DNA of 62,150 bases from Desmonostoc vinosum HA7617-LM4 (GTDB taxonomy: Bacteria; Cyanobacteriota; Cyanobacteriia; Cyanobacteriales; Nostocaceae): contig JAHHHC010000034.1 in assembly GCA_019359515.1 (NCBI GenBank), positions 1 to 62,150 on the forward strand. The letters run 5' to 3'. Positions 1 through 8,805 of this stretch are shown here, one piece after another. The notes below the pieces were generated by a model that did not search any database, had not been told where the DNA came from, and saw nothing but the letters and a program-made list of their open reading frames with translations. Both the position numbers and the translations under genes were made by a program. How positions within the stretch are numbered: position 1 is the first letter of the stretch; each line of letters starts with the position of its first letter.

Positions 1-1
1 C

Positions 2-181
2 ATCGCTCGACGTATTAGCTATGGAACTCGCACTACCGAAGGTAGTTTAGCTTATTGTTCTGTTCTAAGTGTCGTTGAAACTTGTCGTCTAAGAAAAGTT
101 GACCCTTGGAGTTATATTGCGATAGTTATTACTCAGGCTCGTAAAGGTATAAAACATCCTTCCATTCCTGCTGCCTGTTAA
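2..181 (+). CDS. IS66-like transposase, C-terminal end (cut by window edge)
   Basis: An open frame runs in from the left edge and stops at 179-181, giving 59 residues. It contains YGTRTTEGSLAYCSVLSVVE followed by TCRLRKVDPWSYI, which resembles the C-terminal tail of IS66-family DDE transposases, where a small-residue/serine stretch is followed by an ETCR-type helix and a short basic tail. The catalytic core is outside the window. It converges on the fragment at 210-629, so this may be the IS whose insertion shortened that gene. The family call rests on a short piece recognised by eye. Confidence 0.55.
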   Translation: MARRISYGTRTTEGSLAYCSVLSVVETCRLRKVDPWSYIAIVITQARKGIKHPSIPAAC

Positions 182-209
182 TCCTTTTTTGATAGGGGAG
201 AGTGAAAAA

Positions 210-629
210 CTACTTAGTCTTTTGTCCATTAAAGATGAAGTAGCGTTGAATTACGGTTGATTGAGTATCAGCTAGCTTTGCCTGAATTGGTGGTTTATCT
301 GGTCGCTTTAATGAAATCCTGTCAATATTGTGACCAAACTTAGATGCTTTTTCTAATCTCGAATGCAATAATCCATCCATTTTGGCTTGCAATACATCTA
401 AGCGTTCCTGCCCTTGTGCTGATAAGTAACCATGCTTCGCCTGCAACTTTAGTCCTGTTGCCTCCATCTTTTGCTGATGGAAGTTTTCATCCTCAATTTT
501 TTGCTCTGTCTTTTGTGCAGGATAAGCATCTCCAACTTGGCTACTAAACTTTCTAGATGCAAACTGTGAGGTTTTTTTTGGTATTGAAGATGTTGAGGTA
601 AGTGATTTTTGAGTTTTTGACGATTTCAT
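210..629 (-). CDS. Short protein resembling the N-terminal region of DUF4157/eCIS-effector-type proteins
   Basis: 139 residues, charged and Gln-rich, with no signal peptide or membrane segment. The middle (about residues 50-115) contains QERLDVLQAKMDGLL, a Phe-Gly-His-Asn motif and then PPIQAKLA and VIQR. As I remember cyanobacterial proteins associated with extracellular contractile injection systems, PIQAKL-type segments come just before the DUF4157 metallopeptidase-like domain. Here the protein ends about 20 residues after that segment, so the domain itself is missing. The stop lies 28 bp from the converging IS66-like fragment, which suggests truncation. It could instead be a genuine short paralogue. 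Confidence 0.5.
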   Translation of the reverse strand: MKSSKTQKSLTSTSSIPKKTSQFASRKFSSQVGDAYPAQKTEQKIEDENFHQQKMEATGLKLQAKHGYLSAQGQERLDVLQAKMDGLLHSRLEKASKFGHNIDRISLKRPDKPPIQAKLADTQSTVIQRYFIFNGQKTK

Positions 630-752
630 AAACCACCTTGTTTTTTAAAGTGATTTAATAATGTACAACAAAAATCTTACCATTGACTTTCTAAAGTAGA
701 GTATGGTCAAGATCAGATGCGCTAACCCAGCCAGTACTTCTCGTTATTCCAC

Positions 753-896
753 GGAGGTTAACTTCGCTTATGTAGTAGCGAATTATATGAAACTGTTGGT
801 TAATTCACGATGGGTTAAGATTGATTTGGGCTGATGGGTTAGACTCCCTATCAATTCGCTAACAGTCTGATTATATTCGCCCAAAACTTTTCAAAC
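753..896. repeat. Right-hand remnant of repeat H, split by an insertion
   Basis: The stretch matches the right part of the repeat at 28894-29057: the acttcgctt, gtagtagcgaattata and ttcgcccaaaacttttcaaac segments occur in the same order, the last being its terminal repeat. Here the match is broken by an 83-bp insertion at 788-870. The left half of the repeat is not recognisable. Confidence 0.75.
788..870. mobile_element. 83-bp MITE-like insertion with TTATA target duplication
   Basis: The ends are imperfect inverted repeats: TGAAACTGTTGGTTAATT on the left, and TCAGACTGTTAGCGAATT when the right end is read inward. TTATA occurs at 783-787 and again at 871-875. The repeat at 28894-29057 has the uninterrupted site with a single TTATA. 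There is no coding capacity, so mobilisation would need a transposase supplied from elsewhere. Confidence 0.75.
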
Positions 897-901
897 ATCC
901 T

Positions 902-1837
902 CTAAGCAACTTGCACAGCCTCTTGCATGAGGAGATTTTCAAAAGCAGTCATCACTCGTGTATAAAAACGTTGGCGGTGTTTGAGTTTCCAAACAGGCTG
1001 TACAATTTCCAACTTCTTGCTAGATTGTTTTTGCTGATCAATAACACGAACTGCATATAACGTTCCTAGTTGTAATTCTTTCTTCACCATTGACTCTGGA
1101 ATAGCAGCCGCACCAACACCACTTTCGACAACTGCTTTCACCATTTCGCTAGTATTTAGGTGAAGTACAATATTCAAGTTACTAGGTTCAATTCCCCAAC
1201 TTTGTAAGGCTTGGTGAAATATCTGTTGTGCGCCAGAACCAGACTCACGCATTACCCAGCCTGTGCTGAGTAATTCATCCAAATAAATTTCGTTACATTG
1301 AAACCAAGGGTGAGATTTACCGACTACAATCTGTAAGCGATCGCTTCCTACTTCGTTCTTTTCTAAAGAATTCTGCAAAGATGGTTTAACATCTCCTGTC
1401 ACAAAACCCAAATCATACATACCAACAGCAGTTCCCTCGCAGATTTCTTCAGCATTTCCTAGCTTACAGTTGATATAAATGCCAGGATATAACTGTCTAA
1501 ACTGGCTAATTTTTTCAGGCAACCAATAGTTACCAACTGTAAGACTTGCGCCTAACTTCAATTCTCCCCTTTGTAAATTATTCAATTCCCTCAAGCCACG
1601 TTCAGTTAACTCCACATGGTCAAGAATTTTCTGCGCTTCACCCTGCAATAACTTACCAGCATCTGTAATTTCAATATGCCGACCAATGCGATGAAATAAC
1701 CTTACACCATATTCTGTCTCCAAGCTTTGGATTGCAGCACTTACTGCTGGCTGAGTGATATAAAGCGCTTCAGCTGCACGGGTAAAATGCAACAGTTCCG
1801 CAACGGCCAGAAAAATTCGCAATTGCTCCAGCGTCAT
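902..1837 (-). CDS. LysR-family transcriptional regulator
   Basis: 311 residues, the standard LysR length. Residues 1-60 form the winged helix-turn-helix, with FTRAAEALYITQPAVSAAIQ as recognition region. The remainder is the periplasmic-binding-protein-like inducer domain (about 92-295). It is transcribed away from the CadD-like permease, whose start lies 382 bp off, an arrangement in which LysR proteins often control their divergent neighbour. The inducer cannot be read from sequence. The N-terminus resembles cyanobacterial CmpR/NtcB-type regulators only in general family features, so no symbol is given. Confidence 0.9.
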   Translation of the reverse strand: MTLEQLRIFLAVAELLHFTRAAEALYITQPAVSAAIQSLETEYGVRLFHRIGRHIEITDAGKLLQGEAQKILDHVELTERGLRELNNLQRGELKLGASLTVGNYWLPEKISQFRQLYPGIYINCKLGNAEEICEGTAVGMYDLGFVTGDVKPSLQNSLEKNEVGSDRLQIVVGKSHPWFQCNEIYLDELLSTGWVMRESGSGAQQIFHQALQSWGIEPSNLNIVLHLNTSEMVKAVVESGVGAAAIPESMVKKELQLGTLYAVRVIDQQKQSSKKLEIVQPVWKLKHRQRFYTRVMTAFENLLMQEAVQVA

Positions 1838-2219
1838 TTTGCTTATTTACAAGCTTGAGTGAGTAGTGATTCTAACACAACAAAATATTATACGGTAAAT
1901 TGAGCGGATATTTGTAGTTAATTTAAATAGGGAGTGGGGGAGAATTACGAATTACGAATTCCCATAAGTTCCATTTATTGATTTGACAAAAAAGACTGTT
2001 TGCTTTTATCGCTGGGCAGCCATAATCTGAAACTATGCCTTCAGCAAAAGAACCTTGGCTGAGGCAAATCACCAGTTCGACTCGTTTGTATTCGGACATT
2101 CATAAACTAAAAAATTTGCTGATGATTACAAAAACATAAACATCAATATAACTAACGCAAACATCATTTTGATCCCCCACTCCCCACTCCCCACTCCCGA
2201 CCTCAAGGACACATCAAAC
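1838..2219. other. Divergent intergenic region between LysR and CadD-like genes
   Basis: It should hold both promoters and any LysR operator, but I could not fix a convincing T-N11-A operator by eye. It contains a gaattacgaattacgaatt repeat near 1944-1962 and a tandem cccactc array at 2175-2198 just before the CadD start. An AAGGA ribosome-binding site follows at about 2206. Confidence 0.4.
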
Positions 2220-2972
2220 ATGAATGAGTTATTGACTGCTATCCCTACAGGACTGACTGCTTTTGTTGCCACCAATCTTGACGATATTGTCGTTCTATCG
2301 CTGTTGTTCTCACAAGTAAATACTTGCTTTCGCCGTCGCCACATCTTTATCGGTCAATATTTAGGTTTTAGTGCGCTAGTAGTTGCAAGTTTACCCAGCT
2401 TTTTTGGCAGATTTATCTTACCGGAATCTTGGATTGGATTACTCGGTGTTGTTCCAATCATCATTGGTATGACTCGCCTATTAAATCAAGAGGCTGATGA
2501 GGAAGAAGCTATAAACACCTCTGAATCTTCTCAATCTTGGTGGCACAACTTCTTATCCCCCCAAACCTATGGTGTCGCAGCACTCACAATCGCCAATGGT
2601 AGTGACAACATCAGTATCTATATGCCAATGTTTGCCACTGGTAGCCTCAATAGCTTACTTGTGATTTTGGCAGTGTTCTTCGTGATGGTGGGTGTATGGT
2701 GTTATGCAGCTTATTGCTTGACGCAGATTAATGCGATCGCATCTGCAATTACTCGCTACGGTAATTCACTGATTCCCTTCATTTTAATCGGATTAGGTGT
2801 TTCTATTTTGATGGAAAGCCACACTTTAGAAACTCCTACCTTAGTTCTGATAGTCTGTGCAAGTATCGGTTCTTATCTGTTAATTTTAACCAGGAATATA
2901 TGGCGAGAAATCTACGGATTTTCTTTGGGATCACCGGAAGCTGATGCTTTGTCTAGAATTGAGCCAAAATAA
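2220..2972 (+). CDS. CadD-like cadmium resistance/transport family permease
   Basis: 250 residues from the ATG at 2220. An upstream in-frame start at 2169 was rejected because it would translate the tandem ccccactc repeat; an AAGGA sits 14 nt before 2220. The N-terminus TGLTAFVATNLDDIVVLSLL is characteristic of the CadD family of small polytopic inner-membrane proteins, and a second conserved loop has NGSDNISIYMPMFA. About six membrane segments with a charged cytoplasmic loop after the third. Family members are linked to divalent cation (Cd) or other small-solute export. Substrate here is unknown; the divergent LysR gene is the likely regulator. Confidence 0.8.
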   Translation: MNELLTAIPTGLTAFVATNLDDIVVLSLLFSQVNTCFRRRHIFIGQYLGFSALVVASLPSFFGRFILPESWIGLLGVVPIIIGMTRLLNQEADEEEAINTSESSQSWWHNFLSPQTYGVAALTIANGSDNISIYMPMFATGSLNSLLVILAVFFVMVGVWCYAAYCLTQINAIASAITRYGNSLIPFILIGLGVSILMESHTLETPTLVLIVCASIGSYLLILTRNIWREIYGFSLGSPEADALSRIEPK

Positions 2973-3084
2973 TTTGGTTAATATAAATTGTGTCAATAGA
3001 TAGATGAAAAATTACTGACACAATATCTTAAATTAAGTAATTAGCAGCTAGTCAAAAAGTTTTTTATTTCACCAGGAGAAATGC

Positions 3085-3705
3085 ATGAAATTGTTTAAAG
3101 TTAATCTTGTCAAAATTACTCTTGTTTGCTTATTACTACTAGCTAATTTACTGATTGCTCAGCCATCATGGGCAGGTAAGAAATACACCGAAGACCCAGA
3201 CTACATTGAAGTTACCAAAGCACTAAAAACAGCATTGCAAGATAAACAAACTCAAGGCTCTACACCTGATTTACAGCAAAAAATTGCGAATCTACAGTTT
3301 CAGAAGTATATTATCGAAAATGGTGAAAAAGTTGGTATATGCCGGAATGAAACAGAAAAAACATTGCTAGTTTACGGTCAAAAACCCAAAAAATCCACCT
3401 TAACCTATGACAATGAGTTGTATCTGTTACCCGGCGGTGCAGAAACTGATGATGAGTGGGATTGTCAAGGCGTCTATATTCCTGGCCAAGTCACTACTGA
3501 AAGTCAGGAAGGCACACCAGCTACTGCTTTCAAGATTGTTCATGGAACTAAGTTAGTTGCTACAACTAACCCTCAAACCGGAGAAACTGAATTCAATCTT
3601 CCACCAGCAAGCATCCTGAAGTCTGGTGAAGCCAACTGGTTTATTCCTGATAACTTACAAGCTGCTCTTGATGCTGGAGTTACCAATGCTAGAATCAACG
3701 ATTAA
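3085..3705 (+). CDS. Exported protein of unknown function
   Basis: 206 residues beginning with a clear signal peptide: basic start, hydrophobic core LVCLLLLANLLIA, and cleavage after PSWA about residue 30. An AGGAG lies 8 nt before the ATG. The mature part is hydrophilic, with cysteines in GICRNE and WDCQG that could form one disulfide, and no recognised domain. It lies 112 bp after the permease on the same strand, so co-expression is possible. I do not recognise the family. Confidence 0.75.
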   Translation: MKLFKVNLVKITLVCLLLLANLLIAQPSWAGKKYTEDPDYIEVTKALKTALQDKQTQGSTPDLQQKIANLQFQKYIIENGEKVGICRNETEKTLLVYGQKPKKSTLTYDNELYLLPGGAETDDEWDCQGVYIPGQVTTESQEGTPATAFKIVHGTKLVATTNPQTGETEFNLPPASILKSGEANWFIPDNLQAALDAGVTNARIND

Positions 3706-3707
3706 AT

Positions 3708-3791
3708 AATTCGTAATTCGTAATGACGCGACGCTCCTGCGTCGCTAACGCTTCGCTATCGAGGACTCGCTACCGCTTCGCTAACGTAATT
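3708..3791. repeat. Dispersed repeat C (TAATTCGTAATGACGC ... GCTAACGTAATTA)
   Basis: Built from short shared blocks: attcgtaattcgtaatgacg, gcgacgctcctg, gaggactcgctaccgcttcg and gctaacgtaatta. Related copies lie at 46175-46262 and 52713-52853, and inverted within 18505-18590. The blocks are shuffled between copies, which suggests a modular repeat rather than a single transposed unit. Confidence 0.75.
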
Positions 3792-3797
3792 AAGTTT

Positions 3798-3944
3798 TGT
3801 GTTGGGGTTAAATCCCCAACACAGAACTTGGCGGTTATAGAACCGGGGGACTTAAACCCACGGAACTAGTTAAGTATTAGAAACGTGCCATGGCACGTCT
3901 CTAATACTGATTCCTATTGTAGAGACGAGCTATGGCTTGTCTCT
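3798..3944. repeat. Cluster of three hairpin repeats downstream of the exported protein
   Basis: First, a perfect 10-bp stem with 6-nt loop at 3798-3823 (tgtgttgggg / ccccaacaca). Second, a palindrome around acgtgccatggcacgt at 3883-3898. Third, a 24-nt hairpin at 3921-3944 (agagacgagc ... gcttgtctct). The first could act as a terminator for the gene ending at 3705, although it lacks a U-tract. The rest of 3945-4065 is AT-rich with nothing recognisable. Confidence 0.6.
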
Positions 3945-4065
3945 ATTAAAATATTTACTCAAATTGGTATATAAAGTATATAAATTGAATGATAAAATTA
4001 AAACTATTCGCATTCAGCAAAATATTAATTATTGAACTAAGATAAATATAATTTATTAATCATGC

Positions 4066-4168
4066 TAAGCTAAAAAACATCTAAATTACATAATCAAATT
4101 AAATAAAACTCTTGTGGGGTGGGCATCTTGCCCGCCCTAATTATGCAAGTTATATATGGAACAACTTA
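4066..4168. repeat. Dispersed repeat A, copy 1 (103 bp)
   Basis: Nearly identical 103-bp copies lie at 5326-5428 and 55456-55558, and a diverged, interrupted copy at 20548-20820. Ends are TAAGCTAAAAAACAT and ...GGAACARCTTA. The centre is a GC-rich hairpin (ggtgggcatcttgcccgcc). No open frame. MITE-like. Confidence 0.85.
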
Positions 4169-4273
4169 ACAAAATCAAGATTCATCTCTCTGATTTATAG
4201 ATATTATTGTTCACAAATCATTTAAAATTGTCATATTGAAGATTTTGCTCAGTCACTTAAAGATATAAATTCT

Positions 4274-4702
4274 ATGAAAATAGAAGCAGAAAAATTAGAA
4301 ACAAAGAAATTAGAAAAAATACAGAAGTATAGGTCTGACCGAGTTCGGGATCACTTAGCGAATGAACGCACTTACTTAGCGTGGATGCGTAGTGGTATTG
4401 CACTCATGGGTTTTGGTGTTTTGATCGTGCGGTTACGAATTATTCGTCCGCCATTAGCACCCCAACCTCCTGGTAGTGGGTGGAAGTTGGGTTTAGCATT
4501 CGCTGTCGTGGGTGTGTTGACAGTGTTATTATCAACCCAACATTATTTTGCCGTTCGCCGAGATATTGATGAGGATACCTATCAACCGCCAGATCGTTGG
4601 ATATTGCTTGCGAGTCTAGCTGTGGTTCTGCTTGGTGTAGGAGTAATTTACTACGTCTTTACAGTTCCTCTGGATTATTTGCAAACTTATATGTTGGAGT
4701 AG
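4274..4702 (+). CDS. DUF202 (YidH-type) membrane protein
   Basis: 142 residues with a charged N-terminus (about 1-35) carrying RVRDHLANERTYLAWMRSGI, the signature of the DUF202 family, followed by three membrane segments (about 36-53, 71-88 and 110-130). Family members are small inner-membrane proteins of unknown role. It stands alone on its strand with repeat-rich DNA upstream; the next gene begins 94 bp downstream and may share its transcript. Confidence 0.85.
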   Translation: MKIEAEKLETKKLEKIQKYRSDRVRDHLANERTYLAWMRSGIALMGFGVLIVRLRIIRPPLAPQPPGSGWKLGLAFAVVGVLTVLLSTQHYFAVRRDIDEDTYQPPDRWILLASLAVVLLGVGVIYYVFTVPLDYLQTYMLE

Positions 4703-4796
4703 TAGAGTGCATGGTGGGTGATCTATCTTGGAGCGATCGCTGTGGTAAATTTTTAACAGTGCTGTCTGTTTGCCCCATCTGATTAATCTCCACACT

Positions 4797-5207
4797 ATGG
4801 AAATCAAACGATTGCAGGAACTTAAGCAAAAATTGACCAATGAAGCAGACCTTTCTCATATCTGGTCGTTTTATATGGATCATTTTGCGGATCATCCCGA
4901 ATTCACTGATCTGGGTCAGCCTGCTTATAATGAATACCTAGATGCTATTCTCGATAAAACTTGTCAGCAAATGTTTGGCAAGGTAGTAAAAATTACTCAT
5001 TTTTTCCTAATCTACATTCCAAAATATCGATTATTTCATGGCCCTTTCCAAGTTGAAGGACGTATTGGGGGTGTGATTTATTTCGAGGATATAAAAATTG
5101 GGTTACTTGCAGTGTCGGCGGATGATCCTCCTACTGATATGGTTAAGTATTCACGTTTTTCTGAGCTGATTCAACTGTCGCCACCTGATCGTAGCGATCG
5201 CAATTGA
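4797..5207 (+). CDS. Hypothetical protein
   Basis: 136 residues from the ATG at 4797; nine further residues from 4770 are possible, but neither start has a strong ribosome-binding site. Soluble and mixed charge, with a hydrophobic stretch IYIPKYRLFHGPF and a glycine-rich GRIGGVIYFEDIKIGLLAV resembling a beta hairpin. It ends in PPDRSDRN, encoded across a gcgatcgca site, so the tail may be recent. No domain recognised. Confidence 0.55.
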   Translation: MEIKRLQELKQKLTNEADLSHIWSFYMDHFADHPEFTDLGQPAYNEYLDAILDKTCQQMFGKVVKITHFFLIYIPKYRLFHGPFQVEGRIGGVIYFEDIKIGLLAVSADDPPTDMVKYSRFSELIQLSPPDRSDRN

Positions 5208-5254
5208 GACAAGCACAAAATATCAAGAATATTGGCGTTGCTGAATCTAGGGAT

Positions 5255-5428
5255 GAATCTTGTAGGATGAGCATCTTGCCCACCTTAAAATACAAGGGGC
5301 GGGCGTCTTGCCCATCTACAAGAGTTAAGCTAAAAAACATCTAAATTACATAATCAAATTAAATAAAACTCTTGTGGGGTGGGCATCTTGCCCGCCCTAA
5401 TTATGCAAGTTATATATGGAACAGCTTA
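5255..5428. repeat. Two short hairpin repeats plus repeat A, copy 2
   Basis: 5255-5320 carries two variants of the gatgagcatcttgcccacc / gggcgggcgtcttgcccat hairpin core. Repeat A proper spans 5326-5428 and matches the copies at 4066 and 55456 almost base for base. It ends 2 bp before the stop codon of the converging gene at 5431, so it probably marks the edge of that transcription unit. Confidence 0.8.
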
Positions 5429-5430
5429 GT

Positions 5431-7968
5431 TCAATCAACCTGACAAAGCCAAGATTCGTTTTCTATTCGTTCGGCGATCGGATGTTTGGCTGTAGATCCA
5501 GATTTGGATGTATCACAATACCATCCCTGCCAAGTTTGGGCAGCGAGTTGAGAAAAATTATCCCGCACTTGGAACCAAGTAGGATTATCTTCTCTACTCC
5601 ATAGACTGCAAAGTAAATCTAAAACTTTCTCTGAGGTGTGGTTACTCATTGGATTTAATTTACTTTTGTTTGATTCATTTAACTGATCTTCTTCCTTGAA
5701 AACCCTGCTCAATCCCTCTGTTGTGCTGAAATTGCCCAGCTTCTTTGAACACCTCGAAATATTGAAAAGTGCATCACAAATCCGACGATTCAACCCTAAA
5801 TACATAGACCCTTTAAGTGCTTTTAAAAAACACTCTAAAGCATTGGTAGGGTCATTTTGAATTAGGAGTAAATATTCGCCATCAAGCAAATGAATTTCTG
5901 AGAGAACTGCTTGGCAAAAATTATGACTGTGACCAAATGTTAAATCAGTTTTGGCAAGTTGATCGGCAAATTTGGATGCTTGTTTTGGCAAAGTATCATC
6001 TCCTAGCCTGATCCAAACTCGTCCTGCTAAAGCTAACCATCGAGACACTCGCTGAGTTAAACCAATACGTGATGCATAGTGAGCTGCTCTGAGAAAATAT
6101 TCTGCGGCTTTTTCTAGCTTGCTTCTTTCGTCGCAAAGATAAAACTCTATGCGGGCAACATTCCCATAAATTTCAGACAGCGCTTGATAAATATCCAAAC
6201 CAGGGTCTTTGTAGCAAGAACCTGGTTTAATTGCACCTCTAATCTTACTGTCCCATTGTTCTAATGCTAGCCATTGAATTCTTTTGCTAGATGTAAACAA
6301 ATCTGGGTTATGTCCACAAGAAAGCTCATACAAATAAATTTCTGATTGAATTAAAGCTTGAATCGGTACAAGTTCTTGTTTGACTTCCTCGTCTGCCTCA
6401 AGGATTTGGTTAATTTCTTGAATTAGCAATCGTGCATTACTAATATTACCTTGAGCATTAGATAGCCTTAGCTCTAGTCGTTTTGCCTGAAGATAGCAGC
6501 GGTAGAAGTTGAGTCGATATGAAAAGTAAATTTTGTCTTTGGGAATTTTCTTTAATTCATCCCTAGCGGTATCAGCAATTCTCTTAATTTCGGTGGGGTT
6601 ACATTCGTCACCAAGGTACTGAAATTTTTGAAAAGCCCTTCTTGCTTTGGTTACTTGCGTTCTCAACAGACACAGAGCCTTAAATGCTGAATTATAAATT
6701 TCTAAGTCGAGTTCGCCATTCCAGCTTTTATCTGCTAGCCATGATTTGGCAGCACAAACTATCGCTTGTGGAATAGTGATCATTGAGTCTCGATCAACCC
6801 AAATTCCCTGATAATGTGGTTTATTTCCCAGAATTACTGTTGTTTCAACTAAAGAATCAATACTACTATCTAAGGTTTTTGTGAATAGGGTGATTTTAGC
6901 TATTTCTTTAGTCAAGCCCATGTGTAGGCTGCAAGCACCGATCGCATTCTCCACCATAGTGTTGCTAGAGGTATACATCCATTCCAGAAATTCGCCTTTA
7001 TTCTCACCATGGCTAAAGCTGCAAGTCACTACAGCCATAATCACTGGACTGAGGGAGTCAAGAGACTGTACCTCTAGTTGATTGGTTAAGCAGACATCTG
7101 GAGTACTTATCTCACACTCTGCCTGATTAGCAATCCTGACAAACTTATCGTATACTGAACTATATTCTGCTTCGTAACTGATTGACTGGGATAAAATTTT
7201 AAATTCTAATTTTTCAACTCTCAGGTGGAGTTTTACTGGATATTGAGATATCTGCTCTTTGATTGCAATGCTCAAAAAAAGTCCGATCGCCTCTTGCTGG
7301 CTGAAGCTTGTCTTACCTCCAGCTTTTAATCTCATCCAGGTTCGTTTTAGCTTATCAGTTATTTCCAGGCTCAGTTTTAAGCCTAGCGTTGGATAAGATT
7401 TCTGTAGGTTCTCAATCAAATACCTGAGAAAGTCATTATCTTGATATTCAGAACAGCCCCCAAAAAATTTTTTACTAGCAATTGCTATCTTGTTGCTAGC
7501 GATCGCTAAAAACTCTTGGGTTGTAGGCAAAAAATCTTCAAACTCCAAAAATTCAAGCAATGCAACTACTTGAGCAACTTGAAAAAACCTTTCTCGGTCT
7601 ACTCTAATAATATTAGTGTTCTCCGGCAAGAAACCAGCAGACACCAGTAATTCATCAGATCCACTCTTTCCCAATAGCTGCCGTAGTTCGTCAGGATTAG
7701 ATTCTATTTCTTGTCTAGCTTTTTCACCCTCTATTTTAGATTTTTTCTTAGATATCTTACGGTTTTGAAGCTTATCGCACAGATCAATCAAACTATTACG
7801 GTCAATCGGCAACCTTTGTTTTTTTTCCCTATTTAAAAAATTAATCACTACTGGCCGGCTAACACCCATCCCTTCTGAGAGTTCCACCTGTGTTGCTTCC
7901 ATTTTGTCTAGGAAGAAGTAGAGCATCTCCCTGAGTGCTTCTTGATCTCCAGCATTTTCTCTGTTCAT
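5431..7968 (-). CDS. Large protein with N-terminal helix-turn-helix, function unknown
   Basis: 845 residues. Residues 10-60 look like a Cro/C1-type HTH (ATQVELSEGMGVSRPVVINF), followed by a lysine-rich linker with KISKKKSKIEGEKARQE. From about 440 to 770 the protein is helical with paired amphipathic helices, including AAEYFLRAAHYASRIG and ALECFLKALKGSMYLGL, which look like TPR units. The last 60 residues are Trp-rich. An HTH plus helical-repeat layout would suit a ligand- or peptide-controlled regulator, but I do not recognise the family. Its start faces the gene at 8207 across 238 AT-rich bp. Confidence 0.7.
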   Translation of the reverse strand: MNRENAGDQEALREMLYFFLDKMEATQVELSEGMGVSRPVVINFLNREKKQRLPIDRNSLIDLCDKLQNRKISKKKSKIEGEKARQEIESNPDELRQLLGKSGSDELLVSAGFLPENTNIIRVDRERFFQVAQVVALLEFLEFEDFLPTTQEFLAIASNKIAIASKKFFGGCSEYQDNDFLRYLIENLQKSYPTLGLKLSLEITDKLKRTWMRLKAGGKTSFSQQEAIGLFLSIAIKEQISQYPVKLHLRVEKLEFKILSQSISYEAEYSSVYDKFVRIANQAECEISTPDVCLTNQLEVQSLDSLSPVIMAVVTCSFSHGENKGEFLEWMYTSSNTMVENAIGACSLHMGLTKEIAKITLFTKTLDSSIDSLVETTVILGNKPHYQGIWVDRDSMITIPQAIVCAAKSWLADKSWNGELDLEIYNSAFKALCLLRTQVTKARRAFQKFQYLGDECNPTEIKRIADTARDELKKIPKDKIYFSYRLNFYRCYLQAKRLELRLSNAQGNISNARLLIQEINQILEADEEVKQELVPIQALIQSEIYLYELSCGHNPDLFTSSKRIQWLALEQWDSKIRGAIKPGSCYKDPGLDIYQALSEIYGNVARIEFYLCDERSKLEKAAEYFLRAAHYASRIGLTQRVSRWLALAGRVWIRLGDDTLPKQASKFADQLAKTDLTFGHSHNFCQAVLSEIHLLDGEYLLLIQNDPTNALECFLKALKGSMYLGLNRRICDALFNISRCSKKLGNFSTTEGLSRVFKEEDQLNESNKSKLNPMSNHTSEKVLDLLCSLWSREDNPTWFQVRDNFSQLAAQTWQGWYCDTSKSGSTAKHPIAERIENESWLCQVD

Positions 7969-8206
7969 GTCCTTGATTTAATCTGTTCTACATTGTAAAC
8001 TATATTGACATTAAATAACAAGTTAATCTATTTTTTGTAACCTGTAATACTAAAAATTAACTTTTGCTGATTAAATAATTTACGTGTAATTCAATAAATC
8101 AGTTTTGAGCAAAATTAATTAAATTTTGTATTTAAATATACAAAATGTTTGTTTTGTGTGTGTTTATTATTGACAGTACATATTTCAATTACAGAAGGTG
8201 TAAATT

Positions 8207-8590
8207 ATGCCCCCTCCAGCAGTTGAGAAAATTCTCAATTACTGCGAAACGAGGATAGCTGGGTTTGAACAAACAAAAAACACTGGACAGATAGAAATTC
8301 GATGCTGCCTGAATCAAGGCCAGTGCAGAATCGAGTGCCGCTGTGGAGATTTTCGAGATTTCCTAATTCCATTAGAAGACCTAGCCGTCTGGAGAACGAC
8401 TCCGCTGTCTAGACAGCGGGAAGCTTTAGAAACGATAGAACAGGTTCTAGCAATACTCAATAGTGCATTGCATGAGACTTTTGTTCTACAGCAAGGTTAC
8501 GCAATTATTGCGATATGGCATCGTGGACATGACAGGCGATACGGATTTTGGTTTTCACCATCCGTAGTCCACGGAATTAAACCTTGCTGA
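8207..8590 (+). CDS. Hypothetical cysteine-containing protein
   Basis: 127 residues, soluble. Five of its seven cysteines fall in the first 50 residues (LNYCETR, then EIRCCLNQGQCRIECRCGDF), which could bind a metal or simply be a core strand pattern. The C-terminus has HRGHDRRYGFWFSP. It is divergent from the large HTH gene and could be its target or partner; that is context only. Start ATG at 8207 with an AAGG 12 nt upstream. Confidence 0.55.
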   Translation: MPPPAVEKILNYCETRIAGFEQTKNTGQIEIRCCLNQGQCRIECRCGDFRDFLIPLEDLAVWRTTPLSRQREALETIEQVLAILNSALHETFVLQQGYAIIAIWHRGHDRRYGFWFSPSVVHGIKPC

Positions 8591-8805
8591 TTTAAGAGGT
8601 GGTGACACAGCTACACCTCATGGATTTTTGAGAACAATCTCGTCTAGTGTGAGAGTGATTCCAAACAACTTAATCAATTTTTGTTAACAGATCATCGAAC
8701 GATGGGAATAACCACGGCGGATGTTGCTGAAGCTTTAGCTTTGCACATCCGTTGTTTTGTTTATAGCAACGAGAGCAAATTAATTAATAGCTTGGAGAGC
8801 AAAAA

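Noticed and set aside
2030-2110. tRNA-like ccagttcgactcg stretch
   Set aside because: No acceptor stem or anticodon arm can be formed around it.
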